Translations under genes and position numbers: made by a program
In this document: positions 1-11,900 of the stretch, piece after piece
Layout: each line of letters opens with the position of its first letter
Position numbering within the stretch: position 1 is the stretch's first letter
Source of the DNA: Carex sylvatica
Taxonomy: Eukaryota; Streptophyta; Magnoliopsida; Poales; Cyperaceae
NCBI GenBank assembly: GCA_964058845.1
Contig: CAXKVR010000111.1
Span: 1 to 51,649 of the forward strand
Direction of reading: 5' to 3'
Length of the DNA stretch: 51,649 nucleotides
The notes under the pieces: generated by a model
What the model was told of the DNA's origin: nothing
Seen by the model: only the letters and a program-made list of their open reading frames with translations
Database searches by the model: none

Positions 1-454
1 AATCCAGATCAATATTTTCCATGTTGGATTTTTCGCAGCTGTAAAAGAAATTAATATATTTCTTTATGTGTTATTGGAAAAAAATAAAAATGCTTGGATT
101 CTGAGTTATTGATCCCGATTCAAAAGTCACTTCTGGGTAATCCAGAAAATATTGTGATCTTTTTAGTACATTTAATTTATTAAAAATTGTATCTATTTTT
201 GAAAAAAATAAAAACTTTAATTTATTTAATGGTTGTTATTCAAAAAGAATTCTCAAAATAGATACAACTTTTAATAAATTAAATGTACTAAAAAGATCAC
301 AATATTTTCTGGATTACCTAGAAGTGACTTTTGAACCGGGATCAATAACTCAGAATCTAAGCATTTTTATTTTTTTTCCAATAACACACAAAGAAATATA
401 TTAATTTTTCTTACAGCCACGAAAAATTCGGCCTGAAAAATATTGATCCGGGTT
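1..454. repeat. Foldback (long inverted repeat) element, left edge at window start
   Basis: The first ~205 bases are an imperfect reverse complement of ~250-454. For example AAATTGTATCTATTTTTGA near 185 mirrors TCAAAATAGATACAAC near 253, and GATCAATATT at the left edge mirrors AATATTGATC near 439. The short AT-rich loop is about 206-249. No coding content is seen. It looks like a foldback MITE whose outer left end may lie outside the window. Confidence 0.75.
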
Positions 455-1516
455 ATTTGTTGCAGTTTTTATAATAAATCAAATTATATTGTATTCCATC
501 TATTCTTAAAGAAAAATATTCAACATTTCTAATATTTTAATACAAAAAATAAAAAATTTCTGTTTTCAAAAAAAAAAAAAACCAAAACCGGTGCACCATT
601 AACCGGATGTGTTGTTTATTTAAAAAAAAAAATACAACTTTCCGGTGAATAGTTAACCGGATTTATTGTTTTGAGTTCGGGAATCCATTGACCAGAAATT
701 TGTCCCAAATCCAATAACCGGATTGGGCATTTTTCGAATTTTATTCAAACAGTGGGTAGATTCCATAATTTTATATTTTTTTGGGTATTTATAAAAATTT
801 CGGGTAATTAATTATGCAACTGGCGACACGTTACCACATCCAGGGCCATTGATCCATTATTGCCGGAAAAAGGGGTGACCATACTTTATGAACGCCAATT
901 GAGAGATATTTTTTACTTCTTCATTCTTTTCTTTAGCATGAAATGACAATAAAGAATCAAATTATTTCTAATGGTTTACACCAAATCTTAACTGGCGCCT
1001 TTCACACAGATAATAATTCCTGCATTCTTCTAATATCATCCCAATCAACAGGAACCTTTTCAACAGAGGATACGCATTCTTAAATCTACTAGGAATAGTA
1101 CTGCAAACGACATGGTCCATTTTTAAGTGTTTAGTGTTGAGCACAGAGAGAATCACCTACGCAGCCTCTTAACTGTTGGAGATTTTACTCTTTAAGAATT
1201 CTTTGTTTCAGTTTCCAAAAAATCAGAGAATTAATAATGTAATAGTGTTCGACATGTTAGTCCTTTCCTCGTTATTTTTTTCCAGTTCTACTGTATTTTT
1301 TGTACCTGCAGCAATAAGCAATTAGACTTCTCAATTGGACCAATCATAACACCTTTTCAAGGTAACATTTCATTTGGGCAAAAAAGCTTTGCACTAGTCT
1401 AATCAGTATACATAATAAACAGGGTACCATCCTTATATAAACCCAGACCAATTCAAAAAGTTTGGCCTAAAAAAAAATAATAGAACTTAACATAATCAAA
1501 TATTATACAATGAAAA
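455..1516. other. Intergenic, no gene seen
   Basis: AT-rich sequence with no supported exon. It contains a few AACCGG words (595-720) and, at 1065-1080, the phrase GAGGATACGCATTCT, which is also the terminus of the MITEs near 5.4 kb, so a worn MITE end may lie here. The part closest to 1517 should include the 3' UTR of the PP2C gene on the minus strand. Confidence 0.5.
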
Positions 1517-4500
1517 CTAGGACTTGCTCTTAAACTTCCATTTCGATCTCAAATCAACCACCAGTACTGTTATGTTATCCTTGCTTCCCTTTTGGAGAGC
1601 AAGCCTCGACAGAGAATCAGCGGCAAATTGTGCGGCACGATCACAGTCAGATTCAAGATTCTCGGATGATGCCACTGTGCCATTCTTTTTATGCCACACC
1701 ATAATCTTCCTCCGTGCTAAATCACATGCTTCTTGATTTGATACGACATCCCATAGACCATCACTAGCAAGGACTAGGCAATCATCATCTTTTGCACGTG
1801 GAATTATTGTTGTTTCCGGTACTGGAATTATCCATGGCTTTAAATATCTATCCCCTGAAAAATGACCAAAAATAATATCAAGTCAATTTTGATTATTGCC
1901 TGCCTAGGTATAATTGTTGGTTAGACTAATATGTTGTGCCAATCAATAGTCCATTTCCATTACTTCTAAAATTGGCAATTTTTAACACTATTTCACATAT
2001 AATGTATTTGTAATATTAATGAACTGTTAATAATTAGAACAAGGCATACTACGAGCTGCAATGTCCCACTACATGCACATTTTTGGTTCCGTTAAAAAAT
2101 TGAATTTTTGGTCATTTCAGTTTGGTTTCTCTTTGATATCTTTGTTTTTCCATTTTTATCTTCTAGGTTTTGGGTTGGTCAGAATCATGTAGTGGGTCCC
2201 AAATTCAGATTATAATAACATTGATTAGTTCTTTTTAGGCAAGTCAAAAATGTTGCTTAGTCGTTCAAACTTCATAACAGCTGGGTAATATGTTTTCAAA
2301 AATTAGATTACAGGTTTGTTGGGTTTAGATATTAAATTAGGCTCTGGACCAACCTGATTAGCTGTATTCACTAATTTTGGAACAGTCATAGATACAGGTG
2401 GCATTCTTTAAATAATTTCAATTCAGGATTCTTTTGGTTCGGCAGGTATTTGGATTTGGTCAGGTGTTGCCATCTATACAACCTTGTAAGAGGAAAAATA
2501 CTAAGAAGCACCATGAAAGAACAAAAACACAAATCAGTAACGAAAAAAAATATTAAAATAAGAACCAAGTACCATTGAAAAAAAGAGAGGAAACCTTCAA
2601 GTATGCATTTATAATACTTGCTTAAATATTTACTATGCTCAAGTAATAATGCGAGAAACTCACATACCGATGGAACGTGACATAGCAAGAACACCGAGCA
2701 CACGGTACCCATTCCACCATATCACTTTTCCTCCCTCTGCCTCTATCCTCGCATACTCTTCCTCTCTCTCTGGCTATAAAATAAAATCCCTCAGATTGTT
2801 ACTCCAAAGGTTTTGAGCAGCAAATGTGCATTACCAGACTTCCCTTTTTTTATTTTATTTTGTTTTATGAGGCGGCTATGATAATATGCATATTACACAG
2901 CGGACCGCACTATGGATTTATATCTCCGTTTTAAAAGTCTAAATAGTCAATCTCAACCGTTAAATATGATATTCATATGAAAAAATGTACATGTAGACCA
3001 AATTTTACATTTTTTAGAATTTTTTTGCCATATTTTAGATAGGAAGAATTTGAAAATTCTAGACCATCTAAAAACAGTGATTTTCTACCTATCTAAAAAA
3101 AATAGTAAAAATATTCTAAAAAATGTAAAATTTGGTCTGCAGGTACATTTTCATATAGGAATCATGTTAAACGGTTTGGATCAACTGTTTGAACTTTGAA
3201 AATAGTGATATGGATCTATAGCACGGGGCGATCTGTAATATGCATATTATCATAGCCTCACTCTTGTTTTATTTATTTATTTATGATTTGCTTTGTATGA
3301 TGCTCTGGGTTAGTTATCAGTTTTTGTAAAGATTTTGTTAGTTGGCTTGTATTTATGCACAGTGGAACAAATTGTTAACATACAAGAAGCAATGAAACCT
3401 TACTTTATGATCAACAGATAGAGGCATGGCCTGCTTGCCACGTGAAAGGACTGCACGAGAGTCGCCACAGTTAGCTACTATGATGTGGGAAGAGGAAACA
3501 ACAGCAACTACAGCTGTTGATCCGACAGTCTCGGGCGCAATTTCCTCAGTTTCATCATCAACCTTCTTGAAGCAATCTATGAAGGCTCGATCCCACTCTT
3601 TCCTCAAATCAAAATTAATCTTTTCTCTTGGATGTCCCTTTTGAGCATCGTTTAATTCTTCTGTTAGTGCTCGGTGAATTCTGTCACGGCAATAACTTGC
3701 AACCTATGCACGAAAGAAGAGTTAGATTCTGGTGCCTGTTGAGTTTTGAATTTCCACCTCTTTTGAAGTTTAATTGTGCACTGACGTAATTTGGGGCAGG
3801 ATAAGTCTTAGTTAGATCTTAATTGGACAATCTAAGGTTAACAGGTTTGATGTAATTTGTAAAATCTTAATTGCAGTGATGGAGGAGCATTCACATTATA
3901 GGCAGTTAGGTTTAATTGATGTTTAATACCACAGTTAATGAAACACAAGTTGGGCCTTAAATTGAACCCCAGTTTATGATATTTTTGATAAAATTTTCCC
4001 TTCGGATCTTTTACACAGAAAATTCCACAAAGGGAGTTAACAATAACCCTTTCTTGGTAACTCTGATAAAAAACTTTCCTTGTGGATCTTTTAAACAGAA
4101 ATTCATATGAAGGGAGTTAACCACAACCCTTTCTTGGTAGCCCTGGTACCTATTTGGTACCGTGTACCAGTTTTGTACTTACTTGGGCACCACCATGTCC
4201 ATCGTAGACACCAAAGAAATGTGCAGGAACAGTAAATTTGCTCGATTCATCAAGCCCATCTATCGGGTAGTCCTGGGTCAGCATCCAAATTGGTACATTG
4301 AAAAACCTCGGTACCGCCACATAGGCATCCTCCATCTCAGGCCTCAAGCCACATACTGAGCTGCACCCCCAAAGAGGCGCATAATCTGTCAGAAACACAC
4401 TCTTTTTCTCTCTAATTACAGTCAAACCGTTGTCTAGTTCGTTTGCCTCTTCACTTAGGCATTTCACCGAGCACGTCACGTCCCTGTCAATTATCGATAT

Positions 4501-4572
4501 AACAGGCATCGCAACCACCGGAGAGTTCTCCTCCATTGTTTTCCCCCCAGATTCAGACCGTATAAGCGTCAT
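1517..4572 (-). CDS. Clade A protein phosphatase 2C (HAB1/ABI1-like ABA co-receptor), 4 exons
   Basis: Predicted Ser/Thr phosphatase of the group that holds SnRK2 kinases inactive and is blocked by ABA-bound PYR/PYL receptors. Exons on the minus strand are 4572-4183, 3703-3404, 2773-2668 and 1854-1517, with GT-AG introns in phases 0, 0 and 1. They join to 377 residues. Visible motifs are RPEMEDA (metal-binding acidic residue), VYDGHGG with D124, [16 protein letters not shown], the gate loop SVDHK followed by [15 protein letters not shown] (the second Trp, W250, sits at the receptor-lock position), [21 protein letters not shown] and [14 protein letters not shown], with a basic tail. The phosphatase core is complete. 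The N-terminal extension is only about 70 residues, much shorter than in HAB1. The start is the first ATG of the exon 1 frame, about 105 bp below a TATA box. HAB-type is the best guess within clade A; the assignment to clade A itself is strong. Confidence 0.93.
2869..3261. mobile_element. MITE inside intron 2 of the PP2C gene
   Basis: The left end reads GGCTATGATAATATGCATAT and the right end is its reverse complement (ATATGCATATTATCATAGCC). The interior is a foldback whose arms carry the words AAATTTTACATTTTTTAGAA and TTCTAAAAAATGTAAAATTT, which recur in many elements between 29 and 47 kb. It fills most of the 630-nt intron (2774-3403) and leaves both splice sites intact. Confidence 0.8.
3986..4145. 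repeat. Two-copy imperfect tandem repeat (~78 bp) in PP2C intron 1
   Basis: GATAAAATTTTCCC...GGATCTTTTACACAGAAA...AAGGGAGTTAAC...CCCTTTCTTGGTA is followed directly by a second diverged copy starting near 4065. It lies inside intron 1 (3704-4182), close to the donor side of exon 1. Confidence 0.7.
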
Positions 4573-4675
4573 TTTAAAAATCTTCTCTAACCCAATACTC
4601 TTTTTCTCCTTCTCTTCATATCTCAGCTGAGAAACACTTGGCGAGAGAATTTGAATTAGTTATCCACAGACTTAC

Positions 4676-4681
4676 TTTATA
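4676..4681 (-). promoter_or_regulatory. Candidate TATA box of the PP2C gene
   Basis: On the minus strand the sequence reads CTATAAAG about 105 bp upstream of the chosen ATG at 4572, a normal plant spacing with a short CT-rich leader between them. Confidence 0.55.
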
Positions 4682-5086
4682 GGCAGAGATGCTATCCGTT
4701 GTCCGAGGTGGATAGGAAATCACAGACGGGAAGTTGAAAAAGAAACGGGTAAGAGGCGAAAAAGAAGGCTTTAGAAAGAGTAGGTGAAAAGGAGTATACG
4801 TGGAACCTTTAAACAAAGGGACCGCGTGACACCTATTTGGCTGCTTTTAGAACTGTTTGTTTTCCCTGGAATAAGCCACGAATAGCGCCTGTTGCAACCT
4901 ATTCGAGCAAATTACGCAATAAATAATCACCTAAAGCATATTGATTTGAGTATTATCTCTAATTGCGATCCAAATATACAAACCAAATAACATAATAAAA
5001 GAAAAGTAAACTATCGTCTCGTGGAAAACGAACCACCCGCACCTATTTTCTTATTCTTAATTAAAGGTACAGTTTATTCGCATTTG

Positions 5087-5094
5087 ACACGTGT
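5087..5094. promoter_or_regulatory. G-box/ABRE-type palindrome ACACGTGT upstream of PP2C
   Basis: Perfect palindromic ACGT core about 515 bp upstream of the PP2C ATG. Such sites bind bZIP (ABF/AREB) factors, and clade A PP2C genes are known ABA-inducible targets. Function here is inferred from motif and position only. Confidence 0.5.
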
Positions 5095-5229
5095 TGCGGC
5101 CCATCGCTTTCAATTGTGACAAGGCGAGAGAAGAGAAGATGATAGAAGAAGGATAAGAAAAACACGGAAAAGCAGAGAGAAGAGAAAATTGAAAAGGATG
5201 TGGAAAAAGAAAGATCCCTCTTTGGTTGG

Positions 5230-5439
5230 CATTCGTATCCTCTGCAATAATTCAAAAGAGAATCTTTTGAGTTAATGAATTTCAACCGTTAAATCTACTT
5301 TAAGATCGTGTAAATTAGATCCGCACAAATATTAAAGGACCTCTATGTTATCCGGATCGGCTCTGTTTAAAATCAAACGGTTATGAATCAATAAATCAAA
5401 AGATTCCCTTTGTAGTTAATGCAGAGGATACGCATTCTC
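5230..5439. mobile_element. MITE with ATTCGTATCC/GGATACGCAT ends
   Basis: The left end ATTCGTATCCTCTGCA and the right end TGCAGAGGATACGCATTCTC are inverted repeats. Subterminal sequence is also inverted (GAATCTTTTGAGTTAATGAA versus the right arm TCAATAAATCAAAAGATTC). The element is bordered by GTTGG on both sides (5225-5229 and 5440-5444). A sister copy lies at 15489-15696. Confidence 0.8.
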
Positions 5440-5537
5440 GTTGGATGAGAGAAGCAGGGACGAAAGAGCAACGGACGCGTGTCGACTGGTCAAATAGTCA
5501 AAGAAGGAAAAGGTTCGCTGTATCGTGCGAGGTGCTT

Positions 5538-5545
5538 CCACGTGT
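5538..5545. promoter_or_regulatory. ABRE-like CCACGTGT between two MITEs
   Basis: ACGT-core motif about 970 bp upstream of the PP2C ATG, beyond the MITE at 5230-5439. It could act on the PP2C gene, but the distance makes this weak. Confidence 0.3.
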
Positions 5546-5714
5546 AATACTTGTTCTATACGCTTCCATTTGCTGCTTTCGTAATCAGTTACTGTGGCAC
5601 CCACCTGCTTTTCAAGTAGGTTAACAGCTGTATCCCTGGTCTCTGGCTCTCTGTTAGGTCACAAATGCACACATTAATAGTTACAAAGTTTATAGTAATA
5701 AAAGATCTAAAGAA

Positions 5715-5722
5715 ACACGTGT
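5715..5722. promoter_or_regulatory. Second ACACGTGT palindrome
   Basis: Same octamer as at 5087, just outside the MITE that starts at 5736 and more than 1.1 kb from the PP2C start. Listed because the same word recurs; function is uncertain. Confidence 0.25.
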
Positions 5723-5735
5723 CTCTCGTATTGTC

Positions 5736-5915
5736 GAATTCGCATCCTCTGAGATATCTCATATTTTGCGTGACTTCTTGGAAAATATCAACCGTTGAAA
5801 TACGTTCTGCAGGAATCTCAAAGCTTAAATAATACTGGCCCACCGCATCGCCCCCGAATAGACACCGGACTCGTCGGTCACGCAAAATATGAGATATCTC
5901 AGAGGATACGCACTC
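5736..5915. mobile_element. 180-bp MITE with ~38-bp TIR and 7-bp direct repeat TATTGTC
   Basis: The left arm runs from GAATTCGCATCCTCTGAGAT to a GCGTGAC terminus. The right arm is its near-perfect inverse, ending GAGGATACGCACTC. TATTGTC borders both sides (5729-5735 and 5916-5922). The terminal decamer resembles that of the 5230-5439 element, so the two are probably related families. Confidence 0.85.
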
Positions 5916-6080
5916 TATTGTCATATTAACTGACATGCGTGAAGTGACTCTTTTGTAATAGTGCTTTTGTCTTTAGTGGGTTCGGTATGGTAGTATCCGA
6001 CATTTTTAAAAATATTTAAAAATAAAATAAATTATTAAGAATAATTGAGATTTGAAAAAAATTTAAAAATATATAAACCG

Positions 6081-6190
6081 TACAGAATATTTACGGTCTG
6101 GAATTAAAATTATGTACAGAATATTTACGGTCTGGAATTAAAATTATGAACTGTATAGAATATTTACGGTCCGAAATTTTAATTCTGGAT
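6081..6190. repeat. Short tandem repeat at the inner edge of the left MULE TIR
   Basis: Three copies of (A)GAATATTTACGGTC(T/C)GGAATT, each followed by AAAATTATG or a variant, about 34-38 bp apart. The right TIR keeps only one clear copy (near 15313) plus one further inward (near 15142). Confidence 0.75.
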
Positions 6191-6423
6191 CATATAAAAT
6201 ATTTGCAGTTCCTCGTTTTTTTATATCCCACCCAGCGATCCCTCTTCTCCCCTCTCTGTTTCGCCTCTCTGCCATAAAAAAAGAATCCGCCACTCCGCCC
6301 CTTCACCGTCGGTCATCCCTCTCCCTCGCTGTCACTCTCTCTCGCTGCCACTCCCCTTCACCGCCTCTCCTCCCTCTCCTTCTTCCTCGCTCGTGCTCCT
6401 CGCTGCCTCTGCGACTGAAAATT

Positions 6424-6527
6424 TCGGGTAAGTTTTGGATGCGATTAAAATTTGATTGGGTAAGTTTTGGATGCGATTAAAATTTGATTAGGGTAAGTTT
6501 TGAATGCGATTAAAATTCGATTAGGAT
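6424..6527. repeat. Three tandem copies of a ~32-bp unit
   Basis: GGGTAAGTTTTGGATGCGAT followed by TAAAATTTGATT is repeated three times with small changes. The following 150 bp carry TTAGGGTT-like words that are irregular and not a telomeric array. Confidence 0.8.
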
Positions 6528-7220
6528 TTTGGATTAGGGTTTAGGGTTAGTGTTATTGGTTAGGGTTAAAATTCGATTAAAAGATGATTTATGTTGTATG
6601 CGATTAAATTTAATTAGAGTTATTAGTTATTGGTTAGGGTTTTGAATGCGATTAGTTCAATTTAGGGTTAGATTTAGGGTTTAATTGTGAATTTGGTGAT
6701 ATGTTTGAATTCAATTAGTTGTTTAATTCGATTAGTTCAATTTGGTGATATTATTGAATTGTGAATTGTTGAATTCAATTAGAGTGTTTTCGAATTGGTC
6801 AAATTGTGATTATGCTAGAATTTGTTAGATCGGATATGGTTATGTTGCATGTTGGGTCGGATATCAATTGACCTTATGATAGGTGAAAATTGAAGGTTAT
6901 TTTATTTTGTTTTATGTCAATTTAAGTGCACATATGATGCAAATGAGAAATAGCCGCATAGGCGTCTATGTTAGATAGTTCTATGAAGCACTCAGCTTGA
7001 TAGTTTAGATCTCTGTTTAAAATAATGACCAAATTACCTTTCTGCTTTAGGTATCTTATATATGAACAAATGGGGCGGAAGAGTGTAGACAATTTAATAA
7101 ACAATGAAATGGCACATTTCCTGGATTTATCAGGGCATAATAACTACCAGGAAATGTACTCAAAAATAAGAAAAAGATCATTACAAATTGCATATAAAGA
7201 ATTTATTTTAAAAATAATTA

Positions 7221-7376
<156 letters not shown>

Positions 7377-7920
7377 CTATAAATATGTAAAAAAAATGTA
7401 CTTATTATCTACAAATTTTTTGAATTAGACTAGTTATAATTGTCAAGGAAATAAATCATTTGGTTCCATAGCCTAGTACCATGTACATGCTTTACTAACT
7501 TTGATCTGTACCAGCATATTTTTACTGCAATTAGGATGGCTAGAGGACGGCCTAGGAGACCACCCGCAGCCGACCCGGTTGATGGGCCCATTCCCAATAA
7601 CAGCAAGGACCATTTTAGTCATTTATTATTGATGTCTCACAATTAGCACCGAGTCTCACTGGCATCTAAAGAGGTACTTGATTTTTTTTTTGAAGTTTAA
7701 ATTTTGTTCAGCTTTTGTATTTTTAGGTTTTCATGTTGTTTACTTTTTTCAACGCAGAGTGAGACAATTATAACTATCAGGAGTCGGCATTACGACATGC
7801 AGTACTACTCGCTCATAGAGCCGTATCTGCAAAATTTGGGGTTGCAACATTTGGTCGATATTCTAGAGTCGGAGAGTAAGGCCATTAATGCATCCCTCAT
7901 TGCAGGACTATAGGAGCGAT

Positions 7921-10900
7921 TGTTAGTGTTATGATCTAGAAACCAATTATTTATAGTTGTATTCTATGTTTTGTTCATGAAATTAAAGAATAATTTGTTC
8001 CTTAAGTGTTTAATTACATTATGGATTGTTCAAGTTGAGGACCTGAATTGTGGAACTCTATAATAATTAAGTAATAAATACTCTAAATGTCCTTAATCTT
8101 GGTAATTAGAAAGGAACACTATTTACCAGTACAAGATAAGTATGTGGTTTAAATGATGATCATGTTCTGCAGATCATATGGTAATGAGTTACCAGTTTAA
8201 TCATATAAATACCTGATGGAGATCAGGAGATTGGACATGACCCAAAATGAAACATAATATGAATTGTGTTAGTGTCATCAATATTTCATTTGTATCTTGA
8301 ATTCTTTGGTATGAGATAACTATTTTTCCTACATGAGATTTATGTGTCTGTAGTTATTGTCCAATGTTAATCGTAACTAGTAGCTATACTGATAATATCT
8401 CAATATATGTTTCTTGTGCGGAGAAAAATATATTTATCAAGAATACCAGTGTACCTCATATTTTATAAATGAGTGATGATATATGTGGGCCCATTGAAGG
8501 AGTAATAAAGTATGCATGCAATTATGATCAAGTAGTTGATCATTATTTACTAATTACTTGGAATCAAGAAAAGAATAAATTTGCAAGGATGACTGTGACA
8601 TTATGAATTTTATAATAAATAAAACATTTACATAAGGGCTTATTTGTGAAATTATAAAAGTTTGGTAATATTAAAAATATGGAGGGGTATATGTGCAAAA
8701 TTCCAATTATTAAATCAAATTCCTTTCTTCTTCTTTCATTCCACCGAATTAATTGAAGAAATATTTCGTGAGGGTTAAGGTTGGCCGAACCAAAAAGGGA
8801 AAGAGAGAGAGAGAGAGAAATCGAGCACGGAAACTGATCGAACTGGTCGGAAAATCGAGATTCGAGCTAAATTGACGATCCTTGATCGATTCTAAAGCTT
8901 CAATTTGGTATATCTTTCTCCCTTGCAATTTTTTTGAAAACCCTAATTTATTTGATTTATTCGATTTGTCATGATTTCGGTTAAAATTTGTAATTAGGGT
9001 TTCGTAATCGAGTTCTAGCTCGATTAGTTGTTAATTTGTGATAATTGATATGATTTGTCTTCCTTTTCTCTTGGAAACCCTAATTCAATTGATTTGTTAT
9101 ATTTTTGGTGAAATTCGAATTCGAATTTGATTTGAAACGTTATAACTCGATAATCGGATTGATTTGCTTGTGGAATTTGGAATTGAACTAGGGTTTTGGG
9201 GTTGGGTCGTAATGGAAATGAATTGTGGTATTTTGTGTGTGAAATTCAGGAATTAATCGAGTTATAACTTCGTAAAACATATCGATTTATGTTGTTTATT
9301 CAAAACTACCGATTGAATTGGAATTCGAATTAGGGTTTGGTCTTTATTTTGAAATCCTTGAACTTAAGTATGAACCTATATAAATAAAACCCGAATACCA
9401 ACCCTAGACCGTGTTTAACTTAAATTAACTCGTGATAACCTATCGGATATTAATCGAACGCGTTAATCGAATCAATGTATGCAATAGGTGGTAATCATAC
9501 GAGGCAAAGGATTTCTGGGTCATTCGAGACGCCTGAGCCTTAGTCGAGCGCGCTATTACTCAGGTGCGGGGTTTCTGGACTTGTCTGATATTTTATATTC
9601 AGAAATTAAACTGTGTTTCGATTCATATGCATTGCATTGCCAAATAAAGTGAAACTCGATTTGTTTTATCTGATTGATTTGCATGCTGGTATGGTTATTA
9701 TTTGTGTTGATCTGAATGATCTGATTTTGGAATTAAAGTCACCGTGCTTTATATCACTATCGGTTGGTGGATATGGTATTATTGTCATCCACCGTGATGA
9801 CGTCGCCCAGGGGGTGAATCCGGATTTGTCAAAGTCTATGCATGGACTTTGACGCCCAGTGTTCTAAAGCTTTAGATCGTCTGGCCCTCGGCAGTTCCCA
9901 GTACCGGTTGGGACGAGGGGTAAGTGACTTTGTATTATAATTTTGGTTATGGGTGACTGTGTATCGGAGGCATTACCCAGGGGGTAATGCGTTTGGATGG
10001 TCAATTGGATTTATATGGATTTTTCGGATATGAATTGGAACCAGACTTTTAATTAAACAGTTAAGCCTGTAACTACAGATGAGTGTCATGAGAAAAGGTT
10101 TTACCTGGCGCAGCCGTCTGTAGGTGTCTGTAACCCTACAGATGAGTGGGAACGAATTGGGGTCCAGTTTGGTGGAACATCTGTAGTTACTACCAGATAT
10201 TCTGAAATCGAGTTAAACCAAATATTGTGTGTTTGAATTTCATCTTGGCAATTCCTGAATTGTGATTTCATTTGAATAAATGTTGTCGGGTTTGTGCATT
10301 CATGTTTATATATGATTATAAACTGATCTGAGCTTTATTTGTGTTTTATTTTTGAATATAATCTTTGATTGCAAGTCCAGGAACGATTTGTGGCAATTTA
10401 TCGCACTGAGAATTCAATTCTCACCCCCTCTTTTGGGTTAATTTTTCAGGTTCCGGTTCGGCGGATCCGAGAGAGACACGAGGTCGGTAGGCCTGGTTTC
10501 ACCGCTGCTTAGCTTGTCTGGTATTGTGACTAGAGACATGTATATATTTATGTTTTGATTGTATATATATATGTATTCTCTATGTCATTTTGTGATGCGT
10601 ATCCATCGAGATACGGGTTTTGTATGATATTACCTGACCAGTTGGGATTTGTGAACTGTTTTTCTTAGTTATTTGTTTGTTTTGTTTGGTTGTGTTTTAC
10701 TTTCTATTATATCGTAATTGCCTTGTAGGCATACGGGCAACCATATGTCTACGGCAGGAAGCACCTGTCGCGCCTCGTGGGGCCGCGGGGTGTGACAATG
10801 ACACTGTCTTGCCTTGAATTCATTCATGATATCATGTGACACGTGAATTGACACAAGCAATTAAATATTGCTTTAGGATCGTGATATTGATTGGTTCATA

Positions 10901-11900
10901 TTATATTTATCGGTTGAGTAATTATAATGTATATTGCTAGATGCCTCTTATAATTTATAGAATTAAAATTGAGTTTTGATTTTATTGTCAACACGATATA
11001 GATCCTACGAGGTCACACTCAAGAGAGAAAGCGAATCAAATAAAAGTGTCATGAAGATGACCACCTTGATCTTAAAATATATTTATTACATGTAGGACAT
11101 GATATATAAATTTATTTTCCAATAAGAATTGAGTAAAGACAATTAATTATAATAATTGTCAAGTGGGCCGAAAATTGGCATAAATGGCAAAAACGAATTT
11201 GCAAAGTGAGAAAGGGCCCAAGTCCATTTGAATTTATGATTTTAATATTAAATTGAAGAGCCCATTTGATGTAGGCTTAGAAATAAAGTTGGAAGAGAAA
11301 AACATCTAATGGAGTGTCCATTGGATGACAAAAGTAACTTTATGATGTTGCTTTATGCTCATGCTTCATCCTAGCCATTCATTGTGGTTAAGATGATTAA
11401 AGCAAACCCTAGGCAAGCATTATAGATACTAACATTTTTCTCTTCCAAACCCTAACTTTTCATTCACATCTTTTCTCTCTCTCTCTCTTGCTCTCTTGGA
11501 GGCTACAAAAGAATAAGATGAGATTTGAGAGATGCAACCATTTTCATCCACCATTTTGCTCATGTGTTGAGTACAATATTTCTACACTAGATTAATAGTT
11601 AATTGAAGGGTAGAAACTAAGATTAAGGTTGATCCTTGGTTTAGTATCTCTAGCAAGAGAAAAACAAGGGTTTCGTTTAATCTCGGGTGGATACTTGTGG
11701 AGGCTTTCTAGTTTGGAGACAACAACCCTACATCTCAAGTCCCTACTTCTTGGTTTAGAGACCAAGATTTGAGGTATAAAGTTTGAATAAGTTAAATCGT
11801 TAAATAAGGTTCATAATTAGTCAAATAAGTAAATCTATGTAGGTTTCTTTCGGGTTAAATTTTTGAAATTTGCTCTTGCATGAAATCAACAGTTCCTTCA
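7921..11900. mobile_element. LTR-type insertion in the PMD gene (TG...CA, TSD GCGAT), itself interrupted
   Basis: Starts TGTTAGTGTTATG and ends GTTCCTTCA, bordered by GCGAT at 7916-7920 and 11901-11905. Removing it and one GCGAT restores a continuous PMD reading frame across the junction, which fixes both ends. Without the inner insertion it is about 1.77 kb. No gag or pol coding and no second terminal repeat were recognised, so a solo LTR or a non-coding LTR derivative is most likely. Confidence 0.82.
8594..10797. mobile_element. Inner LTR-type insertion (TSD ATGAC), probable solo LTR of 2.2 kb
   Basis: Starts TGTGACATTATG and ends GGGGTGTGACA, bordered by ATGAC at 8589-8593 and 10798-10802. 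The TG...CA ends and 5-bp duplication fit a retrotransposon LTR. The interior (GA-rich tract at 8803-8819, CCCTAATT words, imperfect repeats around CTACAGATGAGTG at 10074 and 10136) has no convincing coding region. It is more GC-rich towards the 3' end than its host. Confidence 0.78.

Noticed and set aside
2064..2200. TCCCACTACATG...CATGTAGTGGG inverted repeat in PP2C intron 3
   Set aside because: Only ~12 bp of pairing with no subterminal similarity or flanking duplication; too weak to call a MITE.
4162..4630. Plus-strand frames opposite PP2C exon 1
   Set aside because: They are antisense shadows of the coding exon.
6524..6690. TTAGGG-like words suggesting an interstitial telomere
   Set aside because: The words are irregular, mixed with GATTAAAATT, and do not form a TTTAGGG array.
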